Below the pieces are notes generated by a model. That model had not been told where the DNA came from. It searched no databases and saw only the letters and a list, made by a program, of their open reading frames with translations. This document shows, in pieces, positions 25,345 to 33,178 of a DNA stretch of 64,000 bases. This stretch comes from Paramesorhizobium deserti (GTDB taxonomy: Bacteria > Pseudomonadota > Alphaproteobacteria > Rhizobiales > Rhizobiaceae). The position numbers and the translations under genes were made by a program. Every line of letters begins with the position of its first letter. Within the stretch, counting starts at the first letter, position 1. The DNA is taken from contig NZ_LNTU01000037.1 in NCBI RefSeq assembly GCF_001558695.1, positions 310,001 to 374,000 of the forward strand, in the 5' to 3' direction.

Positions 25345-27291
25345 ATGAATTTCAGACTTGTCACATTTGGCGGACTTCGCCTGATCGATGCTTCGGGCAA
25401 GGAGGTTGCTTTCCCTCAAAAGGGCCTCCTTGCGATGTGCTGTTTGTTCGACAGCCCGGATCACGAATTGCCGAGGGAGAAACTGGCGAGATTTCTTTGG
25501 GGCGATACGCACCGTAGTACCGCCTATGTCAATCTCCGCAAATCCCTCTCCCGGATCAAGCAGAGGCAGGATGAGCTGGGCGCCCATTTCCTTGAGATCG
25601 GCCCCAAATCCATCACATTAAATGCGAAAGTGCTGGAAAGTGATTTCCAGGCCTTGTCGCATGTGGACCCGAATGCCTCGCTTGGCGGCCTCAGATCAAT
25701 CGCCCAGCGACTATCCGGTGGCGAATTTCTCGAAAACGTGGAGCCAGAGAGCGCACCCGCGAGAAAGTGGATTATTCAACAGCGAGAGCGGTTGGCAGGT
25801 GAACTGCGCAGCCTCTTTTTCCAGGCTTTGCCCGAGGCTCGGCAAGAACGTGAATTTGGCCTGATCAGGAATGTCGCGCTGCGCATTCTCGCCGACAATC
25901 CTTTCGACGAACCGGCCCGCGAGGCCCTGTTCACCGCTCATGATGCGGAAAGGGAGGTGGGTGAGGAACAGCAGGATACCACTGCAGTTTCATCAACGCC
26001 CACCGCAAGGATGCTGGTCCCAGCGCAACCGATCCAGCCCCGCGTCCAGGCCGGCGCCGTCCCTGACGGACTCCGCCCCGCGGAATATTCCAGCTCATTT
26101 GGCAGGCTGGCGAAGACGCGGGCGGAAATATCCGCCGCGCTCCCCAGGCTCGCCCTGCTTCCACCGATGGTCGCGGACGGAAGTCTCGATCCAAGGGCCT
26201 CCGCCCACGCGCTCATAGAGGACATCACCATAGGGCTTTGCGCGCTAAGATCCGTCTCGGTGGTAGCACCTTATACCGCCGCGCAGATCGGCCTCCAGTC
26301 GGATAAAGCCAGCACCATAGAGCGCCACGCGATCGATTACATACTCGACTGCCGTGTCTCGCCGGAAACTTACGGCGGGACGCTCTACACGCAGCTTATC
26401 CATTTCGCCAATGACGAGATCATCTGGGCCGATCGCTTCAGCCTTGCCCCGGAGGGGCTTCTGATTGGACGCCGGGAAATCGCGATCCATATCGCCAAGG
26501 CCATAGCCCGGGAAGTCGAGCACAACCGGATGGCGCGCGAACATTTCATCAGTGACCCGCAGGCTTATCGGCTGTTCCTGCTCGGCCAGCGGAATATCAA
26601 GCAGATACAGCTGCCCAATGTGCGCCGGGCGCGTAAATTGTTCCGCCAGGCCATAACCGTGAAAGCGGATTACGCACCGGCGCTGAGCGGTATCGCACGA
26701 ACGTATTTCATGGAATGGCTGCTGACGGCGCGAGGCGACAGCGAGCTTTTGACAATGGCGGAACGGTTTGCAAGACAATCCATCGCCACCGATGAACGAT
26801 TGGCCTCCGGTTATCGCGAACTGGGAAATATCCGGCTTTATCAGCATGAATTCGAGGAGAGCATCGAAACGCTGGATCAGGCGGAACGCCTCAGCCCGCA
26901 CTATGCCGACGTGATCGCGAGCTACGCCGACGCTCTTGCTCAAGCATCGCAGCCGGCGGATGCTCTGGAGAAGATACGGCGAAGCATCTCGCTGAACCCG
27001 CTTTGCCCCGATGATTACCTGTGGATCGCGGCCAGCGCCTGTTATTCCACAGAGCAATATGAACAGGCGCTCAGCTATATAGCACAGATGAAGGATCGTT
27101 CGCTTGCAGACCGTCTTTCTGCCGCGTGCTGGGCCATGTTAGGTGATCTGAAGAAAGCGCGGTACTTCGTCCGCAAAACTCGAGAGGCTCAACCGGATTT
27201 CGCACTCGACAAATGGATTGCCGCCGTTCCATTCAGGGATGAGTGGCAGAAAGAGCATTACCGCGAAGGTTTGCTCAAGGCTGGTTTTTGA
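25345..27291 (+). CDS. SARP/CadC-like regulator with winged helix, BTAD-like region and TPR repeats
   Basis: A 648-aa cytoplasmic protein. Residues 1-80 form an OmpR-type winged helix (LPREKLARFLWGDTHRSTAYVNLRKSLSRI). Residues 90-200 resemble the bacterial transcriptional activation domain. Residues 250-400 look like the FlgO/TolB-N segment found in CadC and cyclase-like regulators (RLALLPPMVADGS, ANDEIIWADRFSL). From about 410 to the end there are TPR-like helices (ALSGIARTYFMEWLL, SGYRELGNIRLYQHEFEESI). ATG 25345 has AGGAGA upstream. There is no membrane segment, so it probably senses a soluble ligand or protein. It heads the YcaO-TfuA cluster and most likely controls it. Confidence 0.82.
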   Translation: MNFRLVTFGGLRLIDASGKEVAFPQKGLLAMCCLFDSPDHELPREKLARFLWGDTHRSTAYVNLRKSLSRIKQRQDELGAHFLEIGPKSITLNAKVLESDFQALSHVDPNASLGGLRSIAQRLSGGEFLENVEPESAPARKWIIQQRERLAGELRSLFFQALPEARQEREFGLIRNVALRILADNPFDEPAREALFTAHDAEREVGEEQQDTTAVSSTPTARMLVPAQPIQPRVQAGAVPDGLRPAEYSSSFGRLAKTRAEISAALPRLALLPPMVADGSLDPRASAHALIEDITIGLCALRSVSVVAPYTAAQIGLQSDKASTIERHAIDYILDCRVSPETYGGTLYTQLIHFANDEIIWADRFSLAPEGLLIGRREIAIHIAKAIAREVEHNRMAREHFISDPQAYRLFLLGQRNIKQIQLPNVRRARKLFRQAITVKADYAPALSGIARTYFMEWLLTARGDSELLTMAERFARQSIATDERLASGYRELGNIRLYQHEFEESIETLDQAERLSPHYADVIASYADALAQASQPADALEKIRRSISLNPLCPDDYLWIAASACYSTEQYEQALSYIAQMKDRSLADRLSAACWAMLGDLKKARYFVRKTREAQPDFALDKWIAAVPFRDEWQKEHYREGLLKAGF

Positions 27292-27312
27292 AATCAACGA
27301 AAGGAAAACGAA

Positions 27313-27528
27313 ATGGCGCAGGTTGTAGTATTGGGGTTGGCGGGAACTGCTGATCTCTGGCTCGTGGATTTCGATGCAGGCACGGTCACGCCGGTCCAGC
27401 CCTCGAGCGGTAGTTCGCTCGGACAGGCCGTTGATCTCCGAAATGCTGGAGCCACGATTGTCAAAGGCATCGACTTTGCAGTGAAGGCGAGTTCTGCTTC
27501 TTCAATCGCATCCGGCATTTTGGATTGA
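27313..27528 (+). CDS. Small peptide, candidate substrate of the YcaO-TfuA pair
   Basis: A 71-aa reading frame with AAAGGA 7-8 nt before ATG 27313, lying 21 nt after the regulator and 37 nt before the YcaO gene. It has no Cys, His or Tyr. The first half is hydrophobic with acidic spots (VVVLGLAGTADLWLVDFDAG). A Ser/Gly linker (PSSGSSLG) follows at 30-37, then DLRNAGATIVKGIDFAV, and the tail is Ser/Ala-rich and ends GILD. There is no convincing signal peptide. The position fits a precursor peptide, but no recognised leader motif is visible. I recognise no family. Confidence 0.65.
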   Translation: MAQVVVLGLAGTADLWLVDFDAGTVTPVQPSSGSSLGQAVDLRNAGATIVKGIDFAVKASSASSIASGILD

Positions 27529-27565
27529 TAAAAGCCCAGTTTCGTAGACGACGGCATACAACTCC

Positions 27566-28783
27566 ATGACGGCTGAAGGCATCTCATCCGGCACCATCGA
27601 AAGATGCTATTCGGACAGGATCTACAGCCCGGAAGCCACGTTCGAAACCATCCGCCCCTATCTCGCCCCGCTGGGCGTGACGCGTCTTGCCCGGGTGACC
27701 GGGCTTGACCGCATCGGCATTCCGGTATGGAACGCCGTCGTTCCCAATTCGCGGTCGATCGTCATCAATCAGGGCAAGGGCATCAGGGATATCGACGCCA
27801 AGGTATCGGCCGCCATGGAGGCCCTGGAACGGTCTGTCGCCTGTGCTCCTGAGATCGATACCGTCACCGCGACACGAGCAAAACTCCTCGCTTCGGGAAT
27901 GAGAGCCGAGCCGCTGATCTGCCTGACCGCGGCAGGGCATCAGGACTTGGGCGACGGGGAAGAAACGTCCTGGGTACAAGGCAGGGAACTCATCTCCGGC
28001 GGCGAGGTCTGGGTTCCCCTCGACGCCGCCCTGCTCGACCGCACAGTCGAAAACTGCCGCTACTGGCAGTCTTCCGATGGGCTTGCATCGGGCAATACCC
28101 TCGATGAAGCCATTTTCCACGGGGTTCTGGAGCGGATCGAGCGCGATGCCGAAACGCTATGGAAGGTCACATCCCCCACCGGACGGCTTGCCTGCTGCAT
28201 TGATCCGCGTTCGCTCGCCGATCCGGTCGTCGATGATCTCTGCGCGCGGATCGAGGACGCCGGTCTTCTGATCCAGCTCTTCGATATCACGAGCGATATC
28301 GGCATTCCCTGCTTCGTGGCGATCGTCGGCCCGCGGGCGGCGGCGGGTGCGGCTCCATGCCGGTTTGTCGATGTGGCCCAGGGCAATGGCGCCCATCCGC
28401 ACCCCGTGCGCGCCGCCATCCGCGCCATCACGGAAGCCGCGCAATCGCGACTGACCTTCATCAGCGGCGCGCGCGACGACATATTCCCCGAAACCTTCCT
28501 CCGCCCGCTCCCCGAAGAGACGCGCCGGTTACTGGAGGGCGAACCAAAGCCCATGGACGTTAAAAGGGAAGCCGCAACGGGTGGACTCGAACAGCTTCTG
28601 GCCCATGTGCTCGGGCGGCTGCAAAGCGCGGGCATCACCTCCGCGATCGCCCTACCACTGACGCGTGGCGAACATCCCTTCGCCGTCTGCAAGATTTTCA
28701 TTCCCGAACTCGAAAACCCCGACGGCAAGCGGCGGCGACGCTTCGGCCCACGGGCCATCTCCAGAAGCTTGAGCTTCAAATGA
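27566..28783 (+). CDS. YcaO-family ATP-dependent peptide cyclodehydratase/thioamidase
   Basis: A 405-aa protein with the YcaO ATP and magnesium residues: INQGKG (67-72), MEALER (E85, E88) and HGVLERIERD (E189, E192), plus DGLASGN at 171-177, which is well conserved in the family. YcaO enzymes phosphorylate a backbone amide to drive azoline or thioamide formation. The C-terminus (RRRFGPRAISRSLSFK) lacks the PxPxP tail of azoline-forming members, which fits the TfuA-associated subgroup. Its stop overlaps the TfuA start by 4 nt. The Shine-Dalgarno sequence is weak, so translation may depend on the upstream peptide gene. Confidence 0.92.
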   Translation: MTAEGISSGTIERCYSDRIYSPEATFETIRPYLAPLGVTRLARVTGLDRIGIPVWNAVVPNSRSIVINQGKGIRDIDAKVSAAMEALERSVACAPEIDTVTATRAKLLASGMRAEPLICLTAAGHQDLGDGEETSWVQGRELISGGEVWVPLDAALLDRTVENCRYWQSSDGLASGNTLDEAIFHGVLERIERDAETLWKVTSPTGRLACCIDPRSLADPVVDDLCARIEDAGLLIQLFDITSDIGIPCFVAIVGPRAAAGAAPCRFVDVAQGNGAHPHPVRAAIRAITEAAQSRLTFISGARDDIFPETFLRPLPEETRRLLEGEPKPMDVKREAATGGLEQLLAHVLGRLQSAGITSAIALPLTRGEHPFAVCKIFIPELENPDGKRRRRFGPRAISRSLSFK

Positions 28784-29490
28784 AAATCCTCTTCGTCGGA
28801 CCGACGCTTCCCGATGCCGCCGATCTGGCGGGCGAAGACATTATCGTGCGGCCTCCGGCCTGCCAGGGCGACATCCTCGAAATCGTCCGCCAGGGAGCGA
28901 ACGTCATCGGCCTCATCGACGGCAATTTCGAGCAGGTCTCGCCGGTCTGGCACAAGGAAATCCTCCATGCCCTATCCCAGGGCGTGAGGATCTGCGGTGC
29001 CGCCAGCATGGGCGCATTGCGCGCCGCCGAATGCTCACCCTACGGCATGGAGGGCATCGGCGGCATTTACCGTCGGTATGAATGCGGCGAGATCCTCGAC
29101 GATGCCGACGTGGCGCAACTGCACGCGCCTCGCGAGCTGCGCTACCTATCGCTTTCGGTGCCGATGGTGAACGTTACCGCCACACTTGAAAAACTGACGT
29201 CGGAGGGAATGATCGACGGCGAAGAGGCGGATGCGCTCGAAAACGCGGCGCGGCGGATCTTTTTCAAGGACAGGACCTATCAGGCGATCACCGACCGTGC
29301 CGCCGTGACCGACGCACGGCGCAAGGTGGAAATCCTCGATCTCCTCCTCGCCCGCGAGGTCAACCAGAAGCGCTTGGATGCGCTCGAACTCATGCGCTGG
29401 CTGGCTTCGACGCCGGATATTCGCGCATTTGCCCCGACGGATTGGTCCTTCAATTCGACCAGCATGTGGAAAACGGTCTTTGATAATTAA
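28780..29490 (+). CDS. TfuA-like protein, partner of YcaO
   Basis: A 236-aa protein with the TfuA core: IDGNFEQVSPVWHKEIL (46-62), GAASMGALRAAE (73-84), YGMEGIG and, later, LSVPMVNVTATL. TfuA takes part in trifolitoxin production in Rhizobium. In characterised YcaO-TfuA pairs, including the archaeal McrA thioglycine system, it helps deliver sulfur to the activated amide. The 4-nt overlap with YcaO predicts coupled translation and a stoichiometric complex. The 128-nt gap after it contains a heptamer repeat. Confidence 0.93.
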   Translation: MKILFVGPTLPDAADLAGEDIIVRPPACQGDILEIVRQGANVIGLIDGNFEQVSPVWHKEILHALSQGVRICGAASMGALRAAECSPYGMEGIGGIYRRYECGEILDDADVAQLHAPRELRYLSLSVPMVNVTATLEKLTSEGMIDGEEADALENAARRIFFKDRTYQAITDRAAVTDARRKVEILDLLLAREVNQKRLDALELMRWLASTPDIRAFAPTDWSFNSTSMWKTVFDN

Positions 29491-29526
29491 AGGTAGTATC
29501 TGCCGGAGCACCTATCTTTCAAGGTG

Positions 29527-29544
29527 TGTCACGGTCATGTCACG
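29527..29544 (+). promoter_or_regulatory. Heptamer direct repeat (TGTCACG, 11-bp period), possible SARP-type site
   Basis: TGTCACG occurs at 29527-29533 and again at 29538-29544, four bases apart, so both lie on one face of the helix. SARP-family activators bind direct heptamers with exactly this spacing. It lies 75 nt before the small gene at 29619. An AT-rich CTATTTTTAT follows at about 29566, but the classical spacing to the -10 is not obvious. Confidence 0.5.
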
Positions 29545-29618
29545 CGCACATTGAGCCTCTTCGCGCTATTTTTATGGCGATCGAAATCAGCCAGTCTGCT
29601 CACAAGGTGGAACGCGAC

Positions 29619-29837
29619 ATGGATATTACAGAAACAATGGATACATCAAAGGCATTCGCCCCAGGTCGGAGCGAAGACGAATTGAGAGAGCTGATGGCCC
29701 TGGCCCGGCTTCTCACATTTGCCCAAGGTACGGCAAAAACCCTCAACGCCGGTTTCGTCGAATATTGTCTCGATATGGCCGTGAGCGGCATTCTCGAGGA
29801 ACTGCACAGCAACGACAAGTTCAAGCTGCGCAACTGA
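29619..29837 (+). CDS. Small acidic-to-helical protein of unknown function in the YcaO-TfuA cluster
   Basis: A 72-aa protein starting at ATG 29619, with AAGGTGG about 8 nt upstream; the longer frame to 29526 reads over the heptamer repeat and is unlikely. Residues 18-63 look like one or two amphipathic helices (DELRELMALARLLTFAQGTAK, AGFVEYCLDMAVSGILEEL) with a single Cys50, followed by a charged tail HSNDKFKLRN. It could be a second precursor, a carrier or adaptor for YcaO-TfuA, or a regulator. I recognise no family. Confidence 0.65.
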   Translation: MDITETMDTSKAFAPGRSEDELRELMALARLLTFAQGTAKTLNAGFVEYCLDMAVSGILEELHSNDKFKLRN

Positions 29838-29876
29838 GATCCTCGTCGCGCAAGAAGCCCAGGACTCGCCTCCCCA

Positions 29877-29902
29877 CCCGGCACATTGTAAGATGTGTCG
29901 GG
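29877..29902 (+). other. Hairpin between the 72-aa protein and the OsmC gene
   Basis: CCCGGCACAT (29877-29886) pairs with ATGTGTCGGG (29893-29902), ten pairs including one G-U, with a 6-nt loop. There is no T-run, so it may stabilise or attenuate the transcript rather than end it. It sits 62 nt before the OsmC start. Confidence 0.45.
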
Positions 29903-29964
29903 GCGCGAACACCGTTGGCCTGGCGCACGTGCCGCCCCGGAACAGTCGCGCATCGAGGAAGAGC

Positions 29965-30489
29965 ATGACGATGGATGCCGCCACGTTACGCGCCATACAG
30001 GCGCCGATCAAGGACCGCTACCGGTCCGACCCCGAGGCGGCATGCTTCACGCTTCGCGCTAATGGTACCCTCGATGGCGAAGGAATTGCCTGCAAGGTGG
30101 AAACCGGACGCGCGCTCGCGGTGGCGGGCCTGCATCCGGCAACCGGCGGCACTGGCCTGGAGCTCTGTTCGGGCGACATGCTTCTGGAAGCGCTCGTGGC
30201 CTGCGCCGGAGTTACGTTGAAAGCCGTTGCAACCGCACTCGAGATCCCGCTCAGGTCCGGCGCCGTCTCGGCCGAAGGCGACCTTGACTTTCGCGGCACG
30301 CTGGGCGTCGCCAAGGACGCACCCGTCGGTTTCGCGCAGATCCGCCTTGTCTTCGCAGTGGAAACGGATGCGCCGCAGGAGAAGCTCGATCAACTCCTCA
30401 AGCTCACGGAACGCTATTGCGTCGTCTACCAGACCATCCGCAACGGGCCACCGGTGGAAGTGATGCTGCGCCGGGATATCGAAGGCTGA
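29965..30489 (+). CDS. OsmC-family protein (thiol peroxidase-like)
   Basis: A 174-aa protein with the OsmC/Ohr arrangement: GTGLELCSGDMLLEALVACAGVTLKAVA contains the peroxidatic-type Cys80 on the central helix, and TERYCVVYQTI supplies the second, Cys152. Cys68 is additional. The family reduces organic hydroperoxides or hydropersulfides with thiol partners. ATG 29965, with GAGGAAGAG upstream, gives a family-typical N-terminus. An OsmC domain is fused to YcaO in the E. coli YcaO protein family, so its presence here next to YcaO-TfuA is probably functional, perhaps handling reactive sulfur. Confidence 0.85.
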   Translation: MTMDAATLRAIQAPIKDRYRSDPEAACFTLRANGTLDGEGIACKVETGRALAVAGLHPATGGTGLELCSGDMLLEALVACAGVTLKAVATALEIPLRSGAVSAEGDLDFRGTLGVAKDAPVGFAQIRLVFAVETDAPQEKLDQLLKLTERYCVVYQTIRNGPPVEVMLRRDIEG

Positions 30490-30723
30490 GGACCCGAAGC
30501 TCACCACACGAGCCATCTTCGCGTTTCTAGAATTCTGAAAGGCGAAACCAGCCGCGCCGCGGTATGAAGTCTGGTCCATGCCAGATGGAAAAATTCCTGG
30601 AAGCAAGTCTATCCGGCTCCCGCCTTTTCCGTATGAGCCCGCCGCTGTCCGGACGCATCTCCACGGGATAAACCCCTATCTTCGGAACATCTGAAATGCT
30701 TCCTTTTTAACCCGAATGGTTGC

Positions 30724-30752
30724 TTGACACTTTTTTGGGCGGCCCATAAACA
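30724..30752 (+). promoter_or_regulatory. Probable promoter of the BMP-type transporter operon
   Basis: TTGACA (30724-30729), in the rhizobial-like context CTTGAC, is followed after 17 bp by TAAACA (30747-30752). A purine-rich AAAAGGGG ribosome site at about 30762 and ATG 30781 follow. The -10 box is only a fair match. Confidence 0.5.
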
Positions 30753-30780
30753 ATAGCGAACCAAAAGGGGAACTTTCCAA

Positions 30781-31770
30781 ATGACAAATCGCTTGATGAT
30801 CTCCCGGCGCGCGATCCTGGGATCCGGCCTCGCTCTGGCTGCGAGCAGCAGTTTCGCACCCTTCGTACGTGCAGCCGCACCGATAAAGGTGGCGGGCATT
30901 CACGGCTCCCCGGTGGAGAATGCGTGGAACTCCGTGCTCCACAAGGCCCTGCAGGAAGCAGCGGCCGAGGGCGCGATCGAATATGTCTTTTCCGAAGGTG
31001 TTTCGGGGACGGACTACCCCCGCGCCATGAGCGAATATGCCGAACAGGGCGCCAAGCTTGTCATCGGAGAAACGTTCCCTGTCGAAAAGCAGGCCCGGCA
31101 GGTAGCTGCCGATTATCCCGAGACTGCCTTCGTCATGGGCTCCAGCGGCAAGGAAGCCGGTGATAATTTCGGCGTGTTCGGCACGTGGAATTTCGACGGC
31201 GCCTATCTGGCCGGCATGCTCGCCGGAAAGATGACGAAATCGAATGTCGTCGGTTCGGTCGGCGCCATGCCCATCCCCGAAGTCAACATGCTGATCAACG
31301 CCTTCGCGGCGGGCGTGAAATCGGTCAACCCCGATGCAAAGCACCTCGTCACCTTCATCGGCACCTTCTTCGATCCGCCGAAGGCGCGTGAAGCAGGTCT
31401 TGCCCAGATCGACGCCGGCGCCGATATCCTCTTCGGCGAACGCATCGGTACGGCGGATGCCGCCAAGGAGCGCGGCATCAAATCCGTGGGATCGCTGATC
31501 GACTACACACCGCGCTATCCCGACACCGTGTTCGCCAATGCCCTGTGGAACTTCCGGCCGATCTTGAATGCCGCGTTGGTGGACGTTGCGGCGGGAAAAC
31601 CCACCGGGCGCGACTACACCGCCTATGGATTGATGAAGGAAGGTGGCAGCGACATTGTCTATGTAAAGGGCGTGGCTCCAGCTGAAGCCGAAGCAGCAAT
31701 GGAGGCGAAGCGCGCCGAGATCAAGGCAGGTGCGTTCGAAGTGCCGAGAACCATGGACGAGCCAAAGTAA
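30781..31770 (+). CDS. BMP-family ABC transporter binding protein (nucleoside-like)
   Basis: A 329-aa periplasmic or lipoprotein-type binding protein of the basic membrane protein/PnrA family. The N-terminus LMISRRAILGSGLALAASSSF has twin arginines and is a plausible Tat signal, cut near VRAAA. Landmarks are GVSGTDYPRAMSEYAEQGAKLVIGE and FGTWNFDGAYLAGMLAGKM. Members usually bind purine nucleosides or related bases. It is the first gene of a run that includes an amidase, ATPase, two permeases and a deaminase. Confidence 0.9.
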   Translation: MTNRLMISRRAILGSGLALAASSSFAPFVRAAAPIKVAGIHGSPVENAWNSVLHKALQEAAAEGAIEYVFSEGVSGTDYPRAMSEYAEQGAKLVIGETFPVEKQARQVAADYPETAFVMGSSGKEAGDNFGVFGTWNFDGAYLAGMLAGKMTKSNVVGSVGAMPIPEVNMLINAFAAGVKSVNPDAKHLVTFIGTFFDPPKAREAGLAQIDAGADILFGERIGTADAAKERGIKSVGSLIDYTPRYPDTVFANALWNFRPILNAALVDVAAGKPTGRDYTAYGLMKEGGSDIVYVKGVAPAEAEAAMEAKRAEIKAGAFEVPRTMDEPK

Positions 31771-31780
31771 ATCGCTTGTC

Positions 31781-33178
31781 ATGCAAGGTGATGCAACAGC
31801 GCTGGCTCAGGCGATCCGACGCGGACGGCTGAGCAGCGTTCAGGCGATGCAGGCGTCGCTCGAAGCCTGCAATCGGTTCTCGTCGCTCGGAGCGATCGCT
31901 TATCTCGACGCGGAAAAAGGAATGCAGGCCGCGCAGGCCATCGATGTAGACCCGCTTCGAGCGGCATTGTCGTTTATCGGCGTGCCGATGCTCGCCAAGG
32001 ATCTCGGCGCACCGTTTCAAGGTTTTCCTGCCACCGCCGGCTCGCATGCCCTCCCCCGGCAGGGAGGCGAGGTCGATTCAGACCTGGCGCACCGTTTCCG
32101 TAAATCCGGCTTTTGCGTCTTCGGCCTGACGACCGTACCCGAATTCGGTCTTTCACTGGCAAGCGAGCCGAAGGCAGGCGCGGTCTGCCGTAACCCGCTG
32201 AACCCGGCCTTGACCCCTGGTGGCTCATCCGGCGGTGCGGCCGCTGCGGTGGCAGCGGGTATCGTCGCCATCGCGCACGCCACGGACGCCGGAGGCTCGA
32301 TCAGGGTGCCTGCCGCCTGCTGCGGACTTGTCGGACTGAAGCCGAGCCGCGGTGCCATGCCCGCCGGTCCCGATTTCGGCAATCATCTTGGCGGCATTGC
32401 GAGTGAATTCGTTCTCTGCCGTTCCACGCGGGACGCGGCAGCAGCATTCACCGCTCTGTCCGGCGAGGCACGAGGGCCGTTTCCGCCAGTGGAGCAGGCT
32501 CCTCCACCAGAGCGCAAGCTGCGTATTGGCGTACTTCTCGATACCGGGTCGAAGCATCCGACCGATGCGACGAGGCTCGCTGTCGTCGAAGCGGCCGGCC
32601 GCGTGCTGGAGCGTGACGGCCACCGGATCGTGCCGATCGAATGGCAGGCGCTCGACGGGCCTGTAGCCGCCAGCGCGCAGGTCTTTGGCGATATTATCTG
32701 TGTCAACCTGGTAGAAGCAGCAGCCAGCTTCGGCCTTGATCTCAGCTTGCTGGAGGGCGTGACGCAGGCCGCGGCGGAGCGTGGCCGGCAAATGCCGGCC
32801 ACGGATATCTGGGCCAGCCTGAATGCAATGGTTCTCGTGAGCCGCGACCTCTGGCGCATTTTCGACGGGATCGACTGTCTTCTTACGCCCATCCTTTCAT
32901 CAGCGCCCCTGCCGACCGGCTCGTTTCCGACCGATCATTCGGACATCGATCTCCATCTGGACCGCATGGCGGCCTTCGCGCCGCTTGCTTCGCTTGCCAA
33001 TATCTCGGGGTTCCCCGCCCTGACGCTCGCCTTCGGCGCCGATGCCGATGGCATGCCCTTGCCGGTACAGATCATGGCCCCCATGGGACAGGACCGGCTT
33101 TTGCTGCAGCTCGCCGAACGTCTCGAACGCGAAGAGCGTTGGCGACACCGCTACCCCGTTGCAGGGCTCCTCCAATGA
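31781..33178 (+). CDS. Amidase-signature family hydrolase
   Basis: A 465-aa enzyme with the catalytic triad Lys73 (VPMLAKDLGA), Ser149 (TPGGSSGG) and Ser173 (DAGGSIRVPA); the 24-residue spacing between the serines is the family value. It hydrolyses an amide, ureide or similar C-N bond. ATG 31781 follows the binding-protein stop by 10 nt, with a poor ribosome site. The ATPase start lies inside its stop (4-nt overlap). Insertion into a nucleobase-type transport operon suggests it acts on an imported amide or ring-opened product. Confidence 0.9.
   Translation: MQGDATALAQAIRRGRLSSVQAMQASLEACNRFSSLGAIAYLDAEKGMQAAQAIDVDPLRAALSFIGVPMLAKDLGAPFQGFPATAGSHALPRQGGEVDSDLAHRFRKSGFCVFGLTTVPEFGLSLASEPKAGAVCRNPLNPALTPGGSSGGAAAAVAAGIVAIAHATDAGGSIRVPAACCGLVGLKPSRGAMPAGPDFGNHLGGIASEFVLCRSTRDAAAAFTALSGEARGPFPPVEQAPPPERKLRIGVLLDTGSKHPTDATRLAVVEAAGRVLERDGHRIVPIEWQALDGPVAASAQVFGDIICVNLVEAAASFGLDLSLLEGVTQAAAERGRQMPATDIWASLNAMVLVSRDLWRIFDGIDCLLTPILSSAPLPTGSFPTDHSDIDLHLDRMAAFAPLASLANISGFPALTLAFGADADGMPLPVQIMAPMGQDRLLLQLAERLEREERWRHRYPVAGLLQ

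Noticed and set aside
29838-29964. A hairpin as a Rho-independent terminator before OsmC
   Set aside because: No T-run follows; I list it as a structure only.
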